Assembly: GCA_034370385.1 (NCBI GenBank)
Contig: JAXMKZ010000005.1
Span: 1 to 64,000 of the forward strand
Direction of reading: 5' to 3'
DNA length: 64,000 bases
Origin: Coriobacteriia bacterium
GTDB taxonomy: Bacteria > Actinomycetota > Coriobacteriia > Anaerosomatales > PHET01
The notes under the pieces were generated by a model. That model ran no database searches, had not been told where the DNA came from, and saw nothing but the letters and a program-made list of their open reading frames with translations. Positions 25,061-33,591 of this stretch are shown one piece after another (positions within the stretch are counted from its first letter, which is position 1; each line of letters begins with the position of its first letter). A program made the translations under genes and the position numbers.

Positions 25061-25636
25061 ATGCTGACCGCCACCGCTGTCACCCCCGCACTCAGGCCAC
25101 CCGTACTGCCCGAACATGCGGTCCCCCAACTGGCCATAGAGCTGTTCGAGCACCTGGCACCACTTCACGGTCTCGACCCGCGCCACGCCGCGACCGCTGA
25201 GCGCGCCGCATTCGGACTGCCCTGTATTCGCGCGTTCGACGTATGGGGCTCTTGCTCGCGGGTGCTGTTCTATGTCGGACTCGATGACAACGACCCGGAA
25301 GGGGGCATCGTTGCTGAAGCGGCGGCGTGGTACGCGTGCGACCTTGCGCCCGACCCCGCCATGTGGGAGATGCTCGATTCTGCCTCTCAGGCGCGTGTGA
25401 TGTGGATCGCCGCCGTGCTTCGCGTCGCCGAAGCGGTCGTGCTGGCTGCCCGCGGTGCGGTCTCGGGCGTCCACGTGGCGTGGACCGACACGGTCCTCCA
25501 CCTTGAGTTCGACGGCGTCGATCCCACCCGCGACGTAGCGCGCGCGATCAACCACGCGGCCGCACTCGAGATGGTCACGGGCCGCCAAGTGCTGCTTACC
25601 TCATCGGTCCGGCGCCGCAGCTGGTTCGCCGCCTAG
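25061..25636 (+). CDS. Degenerate Ppx/GppA C-terminal-domain-like protein
   Basis: 191 residues from ATG 25061 behind GAAGGAGAG. It lines up by eye with the C-terminal half of the Ppx/GppA protein encoded at 40847-42379: QLAIELFEHLAPLHGLD corresponds to RLALSLFDQLEDPLALD, VMWIAAVLRVAEAV to VRALASLLRIADGL, and the final strand pattern also matches. The catalytic HD residues are absent (the LLHDVGYY position reads differently). It is thus probably a non-catalytic relative, perhaps a ligand-binding or regulatory protein for polyphosphate or guanosine phosphates. This homology is my inference. Confidence 0.6.
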   Translation: MLTATAVTPALRPPVLPEHAVPQLAIELFEHLAPLHGLDPRHAATAERAAFGLPCIRAFDVWGSCSRVLFYVGLDDNDPEGGIVAEAAAWYACDLAPDPAMWEMLDSASQARVMWIAAVLRVAEAVVLAARGAVSGVHVAWTDTVLHLEFDGVDPTRDVARAINHAAALEMVTGRQVLLTSSVRRRSWFAA

Positions 25637-25719
25637 GGATGATTCCGCGCAGGCTGAGCGCGCATCGCCCATGAGCGTCACAATGGGGCCACGAGCGAAC
25701 ATCGAGAGGATTTGAGCCT

Positions 25720-25968
25720 GTGGCCAAACGACCCGACTTGCCGATGCCCGAGGACATGCAGCAGGCCCTGGAGGCAGCGTCGCTGCTCAATGCCTTCGCC
25801 CTCAGGCCCGATAACCAACGCAACGGCTATGTCTCCTGGATACAGGAGTCCCGCCGCGAGATCACGCGCCGCAAGCGCATCCGCCAGATGCTTGAGGAGC
25901 TCTACGCGGGCGACGTGTACCGCGGCGCGGCGTGGGGCACGAGTTGCGCGCGCCCCAAAAAGCACTAG
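25720..25968 (+). CDS. YdeI/OmdA-like small protein
   Basis: 82 residues from GTG 25720. The pattern P-M-P-E-D-M-Q-Q-A-L, then GYVSWIQESRREITRRKRIR, matches the C-terminal helical part of the YdeI/OmpD-associated (bacteriocin-protection) family. Full members are 120-190 residues, so this is a short form containing only the conserved tail. The function of the family is unclear. Confidence 0.65.
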   Translation: MAKRPDLPMPEDMQQALEAASLLNAFALRPDNQRNGYVSWIQESRREITRRKRIRQMLEELYAGDVYRGAAWGTSCARPKKH

Positions 25969-25996
25969 GCTCGGCGGAGCTGGGGCCCGACCACCC

Positions 25997-26497
25997 TCAG
26001 GAGGGGCGACCGTCGCGAGCAAGAGCGGCATTCTTGTAGCGCCCGTCATCGGTCACATCCGCGTCGAACCACCCCGGAGGCTCGAACGCGCGTGCCCTGT
26101 CGAGCGAGACGAACTCGACCTCAGCCACGGCAAGCCCGGCAAGCGGTCCATCGTACAGGTCGACTTCCGCAACCAGGTCCCCGGGCAGCGGCACCGCGTG
26201 ACGCCGCTTCTCGATGCGGCGGCCCTCGGTCGCCGGCCACAACGATGCGAACTGCTCGCGCGAAAGAGCGATCTCGTACTCGCCGCGCCGGATGCCCGCG
26301 CCCGACTTGACCGTCAGGGTATACGCGTCATCGGCCTGACGGATCCGCGCCTCCTCCTGCGTGCCCACCACCAGATAGCCCTGGCGCACTGACACTCCAG
26401 GCGCGGCGAGCACCTCCTCGGGCACGTTTAACAGCAGGAACTTGCGCTCGATCTCCACGCCCGTGGGCGGCGATGCTGCATCGTGGCTGTTCATCAT
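25997..26497 (-). CDS. CYTH-domain triphosphate tunnel protein
   Basis: 166 residues from the ATG pair at 26492-26497, preceded by AAAGAGG; the frame also allows ATG 26527. The signature EIERKFLL opens the domain and the alternating charged strands follow (ARIRQADDAYTLTVKSG, RGEYEIALSREQF, EIDLYDGP-like VAEVDLYDGPLAGLAVAEVEF). CYTH enzymes fold as a beta-tunnel that binds triphosphates with metal and include triphosphatases and class IV adenylate cyclases. With CHAD and Ppx genes in the window, an inorganic triphosphate or polyphosphate link is plausible. Confidence 0.88.
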   Translation of the reverse strand: MMNSHDAASPPTGVEIERKFLLLNVPEEVLAAPGVSVRQGYLVVGTQEEARIRQADDAYTLTVKSGAGIRRGEYEIALSREQFASLWPATEGRRIEKRRHAVPLPGDLVAEVDLYDGPLAGLAVAEVEFVSLDRARAFEPPGWFDADVTDDGRYKNAALARDGRPS

Positions 26498-26674
26498 GGG
26501 CGCGGCCTCTTTCCCTTTCGTGGTCATGACTACGGTGTAGCACGCCTCCGACGTGCGCGCGAGCCCTGCAGCCTGCGTCGCACCCCTTTTGCCAGTGCCC
26601 GAAACGGTCCACAGACGCGCACGGGCTTGCGCTACAATCGAAACGGTTGGGTCACGCAGAGGGGGCGGCGAAGC

Positions 26675-27145
26675 ATGGCGAAACAGGGAACGAGCACCAA
26701 AGAGGCCGCGGCGGCACTCGGCGTATCCACCAAGTGGATCCGGGCGCGCATCGCCGAGGGCGCCATCGCACCGAGCCGCGCAGGCGGCAAGCGAAGCGGC
26801 TACGTGCTGTCCGACGCGGATATCGAGACCCTGCGCGCGCTCCACGCAGTCAAGACCGCGGCCGCCGAACCGGCGGGGCTGCCGGAGTTGGCGCCCGAGG
26901 ACGGCAACGTGCCGTCGAACGCCGTGCTCGCCCGAGTGAGTCGGCTCGAGGCCGACCGCGCCAACCTGCTCGCCCAAGTGGCATGGGAGCGCGCTATCGC
27001 CCAGGAGCAGCAGAAGACGCTTGAAGTCGAACGCGCTCGGGCCGACCGGTTGGCTGACGAGCTCGACTCACAGCGTACGCGGATCGAGCAACTGAAAGCG
27101 CTCAGCGCATGGGACCACGTGCGCGGGCGCCACAAGTCGATCTAG
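26675..27145 (+). CDS. Helix-turn-helix protein with C-terminal coiled coil
   Basis: 156 residues. The N-terminus is a MerR/excisionase-like winged helix (STKEAAAALGVSTKWIRARI, YVLSDADIETL). From about residue 88 a long charged coiled coil follows (RVSRLEADRANLL...QKTLEVERARADRLADELD). No effector domain is present. The likely role is DNA binding as an oligomer. A TACAAT -10-like box lies at 26633-26638. Target unknown. Confidence 0.75.
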   Translation: MAKQGTSTKEAAAALGVSTKWIRARIAEGAIAPSRAGGKRSGYVLSDADIETLRALHAVKTAAAEPAGLPELAPEDGNVPSNAVLARVSRLEADRANLLAQVAWERAIAQEQQKTLEVERARADRLADELDSQRTRIEQLKALSAWDHVRGRHKSI

Positions 27146-27310
27146 CGCCACGGCACCCTCCCCGCCCCCGGCTAGGGGATTCACCTGCAACACGGTGTTT
27201 CCCCAGAAGTACGCGGGGCCTTACGGGGTTGATACACGCCTTTCACCAACCGTCGTCGGGGAAGGCATAGGCTAGGCGCTCACGCTGATCATCAACGGCT
27301 TGGAGCGCGC

Positions 27311-28009
27311 ATGGGAGCAATCATCGAGTTCATCCACACGTGGGAATGGACGCTGTTGGTGGCGGTCATCGTCCTCGAAATCAGCATCCTCGTGAATGCC
27401 GTTCGCGAAGGTAAGGAACGAAACCACCTCGTGCGCGAGATGGAAACGACACGGGTGGAGCTGGGCCGAGAGTCCTATGTGGCCATGAAGCGCAGTGCGC
27501 TACTGGAAGCCGGCCGTCGTCTCGACTTCATCAGCAGGACGGCCAACTCGGACCTTGAGACGATCGGCAACAACGGGACTGAACACCTCTACAAGCCCAG
27601 CGTGCGGTACCGGTGCATCACGGCCACCGACCCGAGTCTGCTGCGCGCTGTGTTCCAACTGCACCTGAACGGCGTCGAAGTGCGCGTGAGCTCTTCTGTC
27701 GTCCTGTCGACGTTTCGATTCCACACGTGGGATGACCGCGGCGCGGTGATGGGGCTTTCAGCGGAAGCCGAGGAGCACGAGGTTCGAGGAATCGAAGCCA
27801 TCAACCCCCACTTCAGCCGGGTGCTTCGCCAACACTTCGACCGCATCTGGGAGAACTCCGTACCTTGGCAGGAATGGGCCGCTGCCCTCCTCATCGATGC
27901 CCAAGGGTTCGAGGATATGGAGCCCATCGCCGAGCTGGCAGCGCAGTGGTCGCTCAACGAATCAGACGCAAGCAGCCTCGAACGCGCACTGGCAGGGGCG
28001 AGCAACTAG
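27311..28009 (+). CDS. Membrane-anchored protein of unknown function
   Basis: 232 residues. One N-terminal membrane helix (residues 12-30, WTLLVAVIVLEISILVNAV), a coiled-coil linker, then a soluble domain (YKPSVRYRCITATDPSLLRA, VEVRVSSSVVLSTFRFHTWD) that looks like a PLD-type or receiver-like alpha/beta sensor domain; I cannot place it. It converges with the next gene with a four-base overlap. Confidence 0.7.
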   Translation: MGAIIEFIHTWEWTLLVAVIVLEISILVNAVREGKERNHLVREMETTRVELGRESYVAMKRSALLEAGRRLDFISRTANSDLETIGNNGTEHLYKPSVRYRCITATDPSLLRAVFQLHLNGVEVRVSSSVVLSTFRFHTWDDRGAVMGLSAEAEEHEVRGIEAINPHFSRVLRQHFDRIWENSVPWQEWAAALLIDAQGFEDMEPIAELAAQWSLNESDASSLERALAGASN

Positions 28010-28395
28010 CTCAAGGCCGCGACAACGATGCAGCATACGAGCATCACCGTGATCACGGGTACCCAGATTCGCCGCTCGCCTTTGCTCGGGGTGATGAGGT
28101 TCATCACGAGGCCAACCCCGAGCAGCGCTGCGACTGTCCAAGCGATCCACGTGGGCGTTGCGCCCCAGGGCGCTGCGTAGACCCCGGCAACCGAGAGGAT
28201 CGCAAGCGCAGCGACCCCGAGAATGACCGCCTGGACCGCGGCCGCAACCCGCATGGCGGGCGGGAACCTGCCGGGGAACGCACCGCCCATCGCAAGAGCA
28301 CCCCAGGGAGCGCCGAACGCCAGCGCCAGCTGAAAGGTCACAACAACTAAAGTGGCAAGCGCGAACACGATGGCGAAGATCTCTGTGCTACTCAC
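28006..28395 (-). CDS. Four-helix membrane protein
   Basis: 129 residues from GTG 28395. Four predicted membrane helices (about 5-30, 48-70, 83-102, 110-129) with short loops and a GAPWGALAMGG motif between the first two. Small integral membrane proteins of this kind are common in Actinobacteria and unnamed. No catalytic residues are evident. Confidence 0.7.
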   Translation of the reverse strand: MSSTEIFAIVFALATLVVVTFQLALAFGAPWGALAMGGAFPGRFPPAMRVAAAVQAVILGVAALAILSVAGVYAAPWGATPTWIAWTVAALLGVGLVMNLITPSKGERRIWVPVITVMLVCCIVVAALS

Positions 28396-28439
28396 TCCGT
28401 GCTCCTCACGAGTGTGACCCCTCAGCCCGGCTTCTCTCC

Positions 28440-29093
28440 CTACACCGGCACCTGCTCAGCCCACGCCTTGATCGCGTTCCAGTCGCGTCCATCGCCTTCG
28501 ATATCCCCGCCGAACGTCCGGAACATCGTACGCGTGAACCAGTTCGATTCGGCGTCGTTCGGACCGACGCCGACGAAGTAGCCCTCGGCCACGGGCTTCA
28601 CGGTCTCGCGCACCTTGTCGAGGTACGCCTGCCGGCGGGCGACCTTCTTCGCCTCCGGTCCGGTGTTCATCGCGTGGACGCAGAAAAGCGCGACAGGCAC
28701 CTTGCCCAGAGGGTCGCCGTTGGCCACCACGAAGGCTTCAGCCTCGGGCAGCCAATGCCCCCCGTTGACCGCGCTACCCAGTATGACCGCCTCGTAGCCA
28801 TCGAGCGATGGCTGATCCTTCATCGGCTTCACATCGACGTCGAACCCACGCTTGCCCAGCGTCTCGCCGATCATCTCCGCGACGCCCACGGTCGACCCGG
28901 TCCCTGTGGCGTACCCGACGAACACTCGCTTACTCACCGACAGACCTCCTCCGTAACTCGTTGATGGCGTAGGCACCAGCGCGCTGTCCTGCTCCACGCT
29001 CGCAGCGCAACCCGTCAGGCCACCCGCCGCAGCCGCCGCTCCCAGCACCGCAGTGGTGGTCACAAACTCTCTGCGAGTCATCTGTGTGGGCAT
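28440..29093 (-). CDS. Tat-exported flavodoxin-domain lipoprotein
   Basis: 217 residues from ATG 29093, seven bases after GGAGGAG. The start MPTQMTRREF carries a twin-arginine motif, a hydrophobic stretch follows and LTGC (C29) is a lipobox, so the protein is exported folded with cofactor and lipid-anchored. The rest is a flavodoxin-like FMN domain (VFVGYATGTGSTVGVAEMIG, AVILGSAVNGGHWLPE). It is divergent from a TetR gene with shared operators and is probably repressed by it. A second flavodoxin gene is at 57074. Confidence 0.85.
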   Translation of the reverse strand: MPTQMTRREFVTTTAVLGAAAAAGGLTGCAASVEQDSALVPTPSTSYGGGLSVSKRVFVGYATGTGSTVGVAEMIGETLGKRGFDVDVKPMKDQPSLDGYEAVILGSAVNGGHWLPEAEAFVVANGDPLGKVPVALFCVHAMNTGPEAKKVARRQAYLDKVRETVKPVAEGYFVGVGPNDAESNWFTRTMFRTFGGDIEGDGRDWNAIKAWAEQVPV

Positions 29094-29140
29094 CAGCAAT
29101 CTCCTCCGCTGCCACCCTCGCGTTGGGGCGACTGTGTTAA

Positions 29141-29155
29141 CCTAACGCCGTTAGA
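29141..29155. promoter_or_regulatory. TetR operator 1
   Basis: CCTAACgccGTTAGa, an imperfect copy of the perfect 15-bp palindrome at 29177-29191. It lies between the flavodoxin and tetR genes; site centres are 36 bp apart. Confidence 0.65.
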
Positions 29156-29167
29156 CTAGCTGGATGC

Positions 29168-29196
29168 AGTATCACACCTAACACTGTTAGGGTCAA
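29168..29196 (-). promoter_or_regulatory. Flavodoxin promoter with embedded TetR operator 2
   Basis: Minus-strand TTGACC (29191-29196) and GATACT (29168-29173) are exactly 17 bp apart. The palindrome CCTAACactGTTAGG (29177-29191) occupies the spacer, so a repressor bound there would block RNA polymerase. Confidence 0.7.
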
Positions 29197-29251
29197 GTGC
29201 CGTACGGTGATTCCCCGCTCGCATCGCGATGCCGGGAGGGAGGCGTCGAAC

Positions 29252-29827
29252 ATGGTTGCTCCCCGGAAGCGGACCGTGCCGCTCACATCCGATGAGCTCT
29301 ACGCGACCGCGCTCAGAATCGTCGATGCCGACGGTCTCGAAGCGCTCACGATGCGTCGGCTCGCTGGCGAAGTCGGTGTCGAAGCCGCGTCCCTCTACCA
29401 CCACATCCCGAACAAGGACGCCCTCATCAGCGGGATGCTCGTGAAGATGCGTTCTGAGGTGCAGCTGCCCGACCCGTTGCCTGAGGACTGGACCGACCTC
29501 TTCGTAATGATCTTTGCCGAGTACCGCCGCGTCCTTTCGGCACACCCGAACCTGGTTATCTATGCCGGGCGTCGCGTGGAGTCCGACCCCTCCCCGGACG
29601 GGTTGCAGGGTCTGGTTCAGCTGGGGCTGAGCGAAGACGACGCGGTGGGTTTGTGGCAATCGATGATCGCGTTCGTGACCGGCTTCTCGCTCTTCAGCTC
29701 CCGCGCTGCCGAGACGGACACAAGTAACCAGCCTCCGGAACTTGACACTCGCCTTGCCGAGTGGCGCGACGAGACCGCGGACAAGACGATCCGGGCCATC
29801 ATCGAGGGCTACGCTGGCGGCCGATAG
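29252..29827 (+). CDS. TetR-family repressor
   Basis: 191 residues from ATG 29252 behind GGGAGGGAGG. The helix-turn-helix is typical (ALTMRRLAGEVGVEAASLYHHIPNKDAL), followed by a TetR_C-type ligand domain. The two CCTAAC-N3-GTTAGG palindromes upstream are its likely operators, giving autorepression and control of the divergent exported flavodoxin. The ligand is unknown. Confidence 0.88.
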   Translation: MVAPRKRTVPLTSDELYATALRIVDADGLEALTMRRLAGEVGVEAASLYHHIPNKDALISGMLVKMRSEVQLPDPLPEDWTDLFVMIFAEYRRVLSAHPNLVIYAGRRVESDPSPDGLQGLVQLGLSEDDAVGLWQSMIAFVTGFSLFSSRAAETDTSNQPPELDTRLAEWRDETADKTIRAIIEGYAGGR

Positions 29828-30548
29828 CCGCGATCCGGCGGGGTTGCTCGTGCGGCCCCCGCACTACGCAAGAAGTTAACCGCCGATTCTCGGCTCGCGT
29901 CTTGACTCGGTCGTCCCGTGAACGTACGTTCTGAGCGAGTGATCCACCGAACCTGATGTGCACGCTGAGAATCAGCCGAACGACTTTGGAAGGGAAGGAC
30001 GGGCAGCCGCCTTCGCATCCCCCGGCCCTCAACGCGAGATTGGTGAACTCCTCGCCGTGCCCTTCCGGGCGCTGTTCACTCCGCACCGCAGCGACGCTGC
30101 AGCCGTGGTTCTCTCTCCCTTCTGGAACCGCCCGAGTTCTGACAGCATCGGCGTGCTCGCGGGCAAGCTCGGCGCACACTGTGCCCACCACCGCTTCGGT
30201 CGCCTCGGCCACCTTCGGCACATCCAGCTCAACATCTGGCGCATCGGCGTCAAGGGCTCCGGACGCAATGTGCGCGTGCCCCTCGTGAGGCTCAGCAGCG
30301 TGACGCGACTCATGGCGTGGGCGCTTCAGTCTGCGTCACGCCGCCCAGAGGGTCCCTCCGCGCGAACGAGCGCGAGGCCGTCCGTTTTGGAGGTGCGGTG
30401 ATCAGCCACTCCGTCCCCAAGCCACGCGCACGTTCACACCTCAAGGCGAAGCATCGCGCCGTTGCGCGCCCGCGGCGGGGCGGCCATCGCCCCCGGCGCG
30501 GCAGTCCCTGTGAACCGCTCGCTATCGATTACAGCGGACGGTAGCGCC
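29828..30548. other. 720-bp region without a convincing gene
   Basis: Several overlapping frames are open but none has a family match or clean start. The minus-strand frame (30303 to 29950) has coding-like composition (DADAPDVELDVPKVAEATEA) yet starts after a stop with no start codon, suggesting a relic. A 48-codon basic frame from GTG 30398 has a GGAGGTG site but looks like GC-rich noise. Confidence 0.5.
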
Positions 30549-31085
30549 CTAGTCCCTCGGATCAGTTCGGCACGTCACCAGCGCGTAGACCACCCTGTCG
30601 ATGATCTCACCGTCCTTGAAGATGCTCGCGCGAGCCACTCCCTCGCGAGAGAACCCGCACTTCTCCAGCACGCGCATCGACCCGGGGTTCCAGGCGAAGA
30701 CCGAGGCCTCAAGACGGCACCGGTCGAAACGCTGCATCGCGTAGGGAGCCACCTGGTGCACCGCAGCGGTGGTGATGCCTCGCCCCCAGAGGGGTTCAGC
30801 GAGCCAGTACCCGATGCCGGCCGTACGCACGGAGACGCCCTCGCCCAGCTCGAGCCCGATACCACCCACCGCCTGTCCCCCGACCTCGATCGCCCAGTGG
30901 GTGGGTTCACGCATGCCGGCGAGCAGGGCGAACCACGCATCAGCCTCAGGCTCGCCATAGGGGTGCGGGAACATGTCGGTCATGTTGCGCCAGATGCTGC
31001 GGTTGTCGGCGGCGCTGATGAGCGCGTCCTTGTCACTGGGTGACCAGTCGCGCACGACACACTGCGAACACTCGAGTCTCAACAC
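30549..31085 (-). CDS. GNAT acetyltransferase (RimJ/RimL type)
   Basis: 178 residues from GTG 31085 behind GGGAGG. Acetyltransf_3 layout: LRDW-type start (VVRDWSPSDKDAL), IGYWLAEPLWGRGITTAAV as the acetyl-CoA motif A, and NPGSMRVLEKCGFSREGVAR near the end. Members acetylate N-termini of ribosomal proteins or small amines; the substrate here is unknown. Confidence 0.85.
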   Translation of the reverse strand: MLRLECSQCVVRDWSPSDKDALISAADNRSIWRNMTDMFPHPYGEPEADAWFALLAGMREPTHWAIEVGGQAVGGIGLELGEGVSVRTAGIGYWLAEPLWGRGITTAAVHQVAPYAMQRFDRCRLEASVFAWNPGSMRVLEKCGFSREGVARASIFKDGEIIDRVVYALVTCRTDPRD

Positions 31086-31117
31086 TCCCAACCTCCCAGG
31101 ATGTGGCTGCTCAACCC

Positions 31118-31729
31118 CTACTCTGCTTCGACGAGCGGTCGCGCTGTTTCGCTCAGCAGGCGATGACCCTGCATCGTCATAGTGGTGAGCGTGAGATTGG
31201 GAAGGGTGTGGCTCATCGCCTGCTGCCACGTCTCGCCTCGCAGCAGTCCGTGGAACTGAAGTAGGAACACCTCGTGCGAGACGATCAGCACCGTACGCCC
31301 CGCGAACTGAGACATCACGTACGCCCTGAAGCGTGCTGCCCGCTTCCTCAGCGCAGGCAGCGTCTCGCCACCCGGCGGGTTCAGGGAGTGGAAGTCACCG
31401 CCGATCCTGAAGTACTTGATCACGGGCCTGAGAGCCTCAGTCTCGCCCGACGCCAGACCCTGCATGGCGCCGAAGTCCCGCTCCTTGCACAGCTCGCTCG
31501 TGACGATATCTCGCGCACCGCCGGTAAGCAGGCGCGCGGTCTCTACGGCCCGGCACAGCGTCGAACTGACCACCACGTCGACCGATAGACCAAGCTGCTG
31601 TGACGCCCGCGCTGCGTCCGCTAGGCCCTCAGCGTTGAGAGGCACGTCCAAGAAGCCGGCGTAGCGTTTCTGTCGGTTGAAGTCAGTAGCACCGTGCCTG
31701 ACGGTCACGAGGATGGTCGGCTCACCCAT
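31118..31729 (-). CDS. Histidine phosphatase (phosphoglycerate mutase-like)
   Basis: 203 residues. Catalytic RHG (VTVRHGATDFN) near residue 12, a second histidine in VLIVSHEVFL, and the family's SSTLCRAVETARLL segment. It resembles phosphatases of the PhoE/CobC branch more than true glycolytic mutases. Its start overlaps the end of the enolase-like gene by eight bases, so the two are expressed together and probably act on related phospho-sugar acids. Confidence 0.85.
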   Translation of the reverse strand: MGEPTILVTVRHGATDFNRQKRYAGFLDVPLNAEGLADAARASQQLGLSVDVVVSSTLCRAVETARLLTGGARDIVTSELCKERDFGAMQGLASGETEALRPVIKYFRIGGDFHSLNPPGGETLPALRKRAARFRAYVMSQFAGRTVLIVSHEVFLLQFHGLLRGETWQQAMSHTLPNLTLTTMTMQGHRLLSETARPLVEAE

Positions 31730-32900
31730 GCCCGACCCCCGTGAGTCTCAGAATGTGGTTGAGCCTGATCACGGACGAGTAGTCTGAGAACAGCGGACCG
31801 ATCTTGATGTAGGGCACGTTTCGCTCGCACGTCACATCGCATACGAAGGTGGATTCGGTGCTGATCGAGCGGTGTGACGTGATCACCGTCAACCCTCCGG
31901 CTTGGGCCGTCTCGATCGCGCCGACCGTGGCCGACACCGTCCCGGCCTGATTCGGCTTGACGATCGCAGCCGTGCTGTGGCCTCCCCGTGCTCCGGCCGC
32001 TATCCGGTCAGCATCCGACGAGTACAGGTTGTCTCCCACGACCATGCAGCGATCCCCGCATTGATCGGTCAGGGCCGTCCAAGCGGCGAAGTCCTGCTCG
32101 TGGAACGGGTCCTCAAGCACGCCGATGGAGAACTCCTCCACGAGGTCAAGCCAGTAGGCGCACATCTCCTCCGAGGTGCGCGAGGATCCATCGGTGACCG
32201 GGAAGTGGTAACGATCCGAAGCCCACAGATCTCCCGCCGAAGCATCGACCATCACGTCGTACTCGCTTCTGAGCCCCAGCTCCTCAAGAACCTCGACCAA
32301 GAACCGGAACGGCGCCTTGTTGTCTCTCTTGGCGAACGCATTGACCTTGTGGTCGTTGACGACCACCTGGCTGCTCGTCAGAAGCCGGGCCGCGATCGCG
32401 TCCTGGATACGCCCGTGCTCGCTGAGCGAGCGGAGCAGGTCGTCGTGGGTCGGGACCACCAGGAACTCGGCAAAGTCGCTCAGCACGGGGTTGGTGTAGG
32501 CATGCAGCCCGCCGTTGAGCACGTTGAAGCAGATTCGGGGGGGCTTGAGCCCATCGCGGCGCTCGGTGCCCGCCGAGATGGCGCTCGCATCAGAAAACGC
32601 GAGCGAGAGGGCGAAGCAGGTGTTCCTTCCGAAATCGCCCATCCTGCTGTCCAGGTATCGGTCGAAGCCGGCCTGGTCCATCTCGCCACCGAGGATACCG
32701 TCGCGGACAACCGCTTCCACCACCCGATTCGGGTCCACCGCCGGACCGTGGTCCTCGTAGATGCTGATCGTCTCTCCCTGCGACGACGAGCCCGTGCCCA
32801 GTGAGCCACAGCCGAGTTCCACCATGAACTCAGTCGTTGGTCCCCCGTGCGAGTCCAAGATCACCCGGTGTTGAATCGAGCTTATGCTGTGTCGGCTCAC
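31722..32900 (-). CDS. Divergent enolase paralogue
   Basis: 392 residues from GTG 32900 behind GGAGGG. True enolases have about 430 residues. The fold-wide pattern is clear: ILDSHGGPTTE, GGLHAYTN (H133), FAEFLVVP (E145), D219, VLEDPFHEQD (E263), VVGDNLY (D290), IVKPNQAGT (K315), SHRS (342-345), K366. Metal and lysine positions are thus largely kept, but the mobile-loop SGASTG and the terminal GETED sequence of classical enolase are replaced (GTGSSSQGET, ISTES). It should bind Mg and a carboxylate-phosphate substrate but perhaps not 2-phosphoglycerate. Confidence 0.85.
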   Translation of the reverse strand: MSRHSISSIQHRVILDSHGGPTTEFMVELGCGSLGTGSSSQGETISIYEDHGPAVDPNRVVEAVVRDGILGGEMDQAGFDRYLDSRMGDFGRNTCFALSLAFSDASAISAGTERRDGLKPPRICFNVLNGGLHAYTNPVLSDFAEFLVVPTHDDLLRSLSEHGRIQDAIAARLLTSSQVVVNDHKVNAFAKRDNKAPFRFLVEVLEELGLRSEYDVMVDASAGDLWASDRYHFPVTDGSSRTSEEMCAYWLDLVEEFSIGVLEDPFHEQDFAAWTALTDQCGDRCMVVGDNLYSSDADRIAAGARGGHSTAAIVKPNQAGTVSATVGAIETAQAGGLTVITSHRSISTESTFVCDVTCERNVPYIKIGPLFSDYSSVIRLNHILRLTGVGHG

Positions 32901-33057
32901 GGCGACCAGCCCTCCAGAACGTTGCCGGCGAACTCTTCTGCTCGAGTCTAGCTGACCGAGGTGCTCTTCTGGCGCACTACGTCGATCAGGGGCCGCCATC
33001 GAACGCACTCAGCATCTGCCTTCCGTCCTCCAACACCAACCAGCCACCGCGACCTCG

Positions 33058-33438
33058 CTAGCCGATGCCGAGAATCGCGAACGCTGCAAGGGCCGCCGCC
33101 GGCGCGTAGATCACTTCCGAAAGCACCCCGAGCATGGCTTCCGACCAGCTCGATCGAGTCGACACGGCATCTCCGATCTCGCTCGCGGCGAACATGCCGA
33201 ACCATATCAGCGAATAGGTCAGCCATCCGACACTGAACGCGGGCGAGCCCAGATGGAGGATGAGGACGAAGGCCACTGCCGTGCCGAGCTTGGTGATCAG
33301 CACGCCAAGAAGGAATCGCTGCGGCGAAACCTCAGCCGGGATCTCGGCCAAGCCGAGTGCGCTGGCACCCGCGTAGACGACGAACGGGACGACGTAGATG
33401 ATCGCCAAGACCGCGGCGATGGCGAGCACTATCGACAT
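33058..33438 (-). CDS. Four-helix membrane protein
   Basis: 126 residues. Four hydrophobic helices (about 2-27, 43-66, 68-88, 100-125) with few charged residues. No family recognised. It is divergent from the arsS-like operon, with an inverted repeat between them. Confidence 0.65.
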   Translation of the reverse strand: MSIVLAIAAVLAIIYVVPFVVYAGASALGLAEIPAEVSPQRFLLGVLITKLGTAVAFVLILHLGSPAFSVGWLTYSLIWFGMFAASEIGDAVSTRSSWSEAMLGVLSEVIYAPAAALAAFAILGIG

Positions 33439-33508
33439 GGCGAGCCCCCCTCACTCTCCGCCACTGAACGACGGTCCGGCACGCTTCATCAGTCTAGCGT
33501 CTATCGTC

Positions 33509-33524
33509 TTACCTCTGAAGGTAA
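33509..33524. promoter_or_regulatory. Inverted repeat upstream of arsS
   Basis: TTACCT-CTGA-AGGTAA, perfect 6-bp arms, in the gap between the divergent membrane-protein and arsS genes. A plausible operator for a repressor encoded elsewhere. Confidence 0.4.
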
Positions 33525-33591
33525 ACTGGTGCGACCACGGCGGGCAAGCAACTCCCTGGCGGCCACGTGCCTGTGCGAAAGAGGGGCTGAT

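Noticed and set aside
30398-30544. 48-codon basic ORF with GGAGGTG before GTG
   Set aside because: Composition is that of out-of-frame GC-rich DNA and no homologous pattern was recognised.
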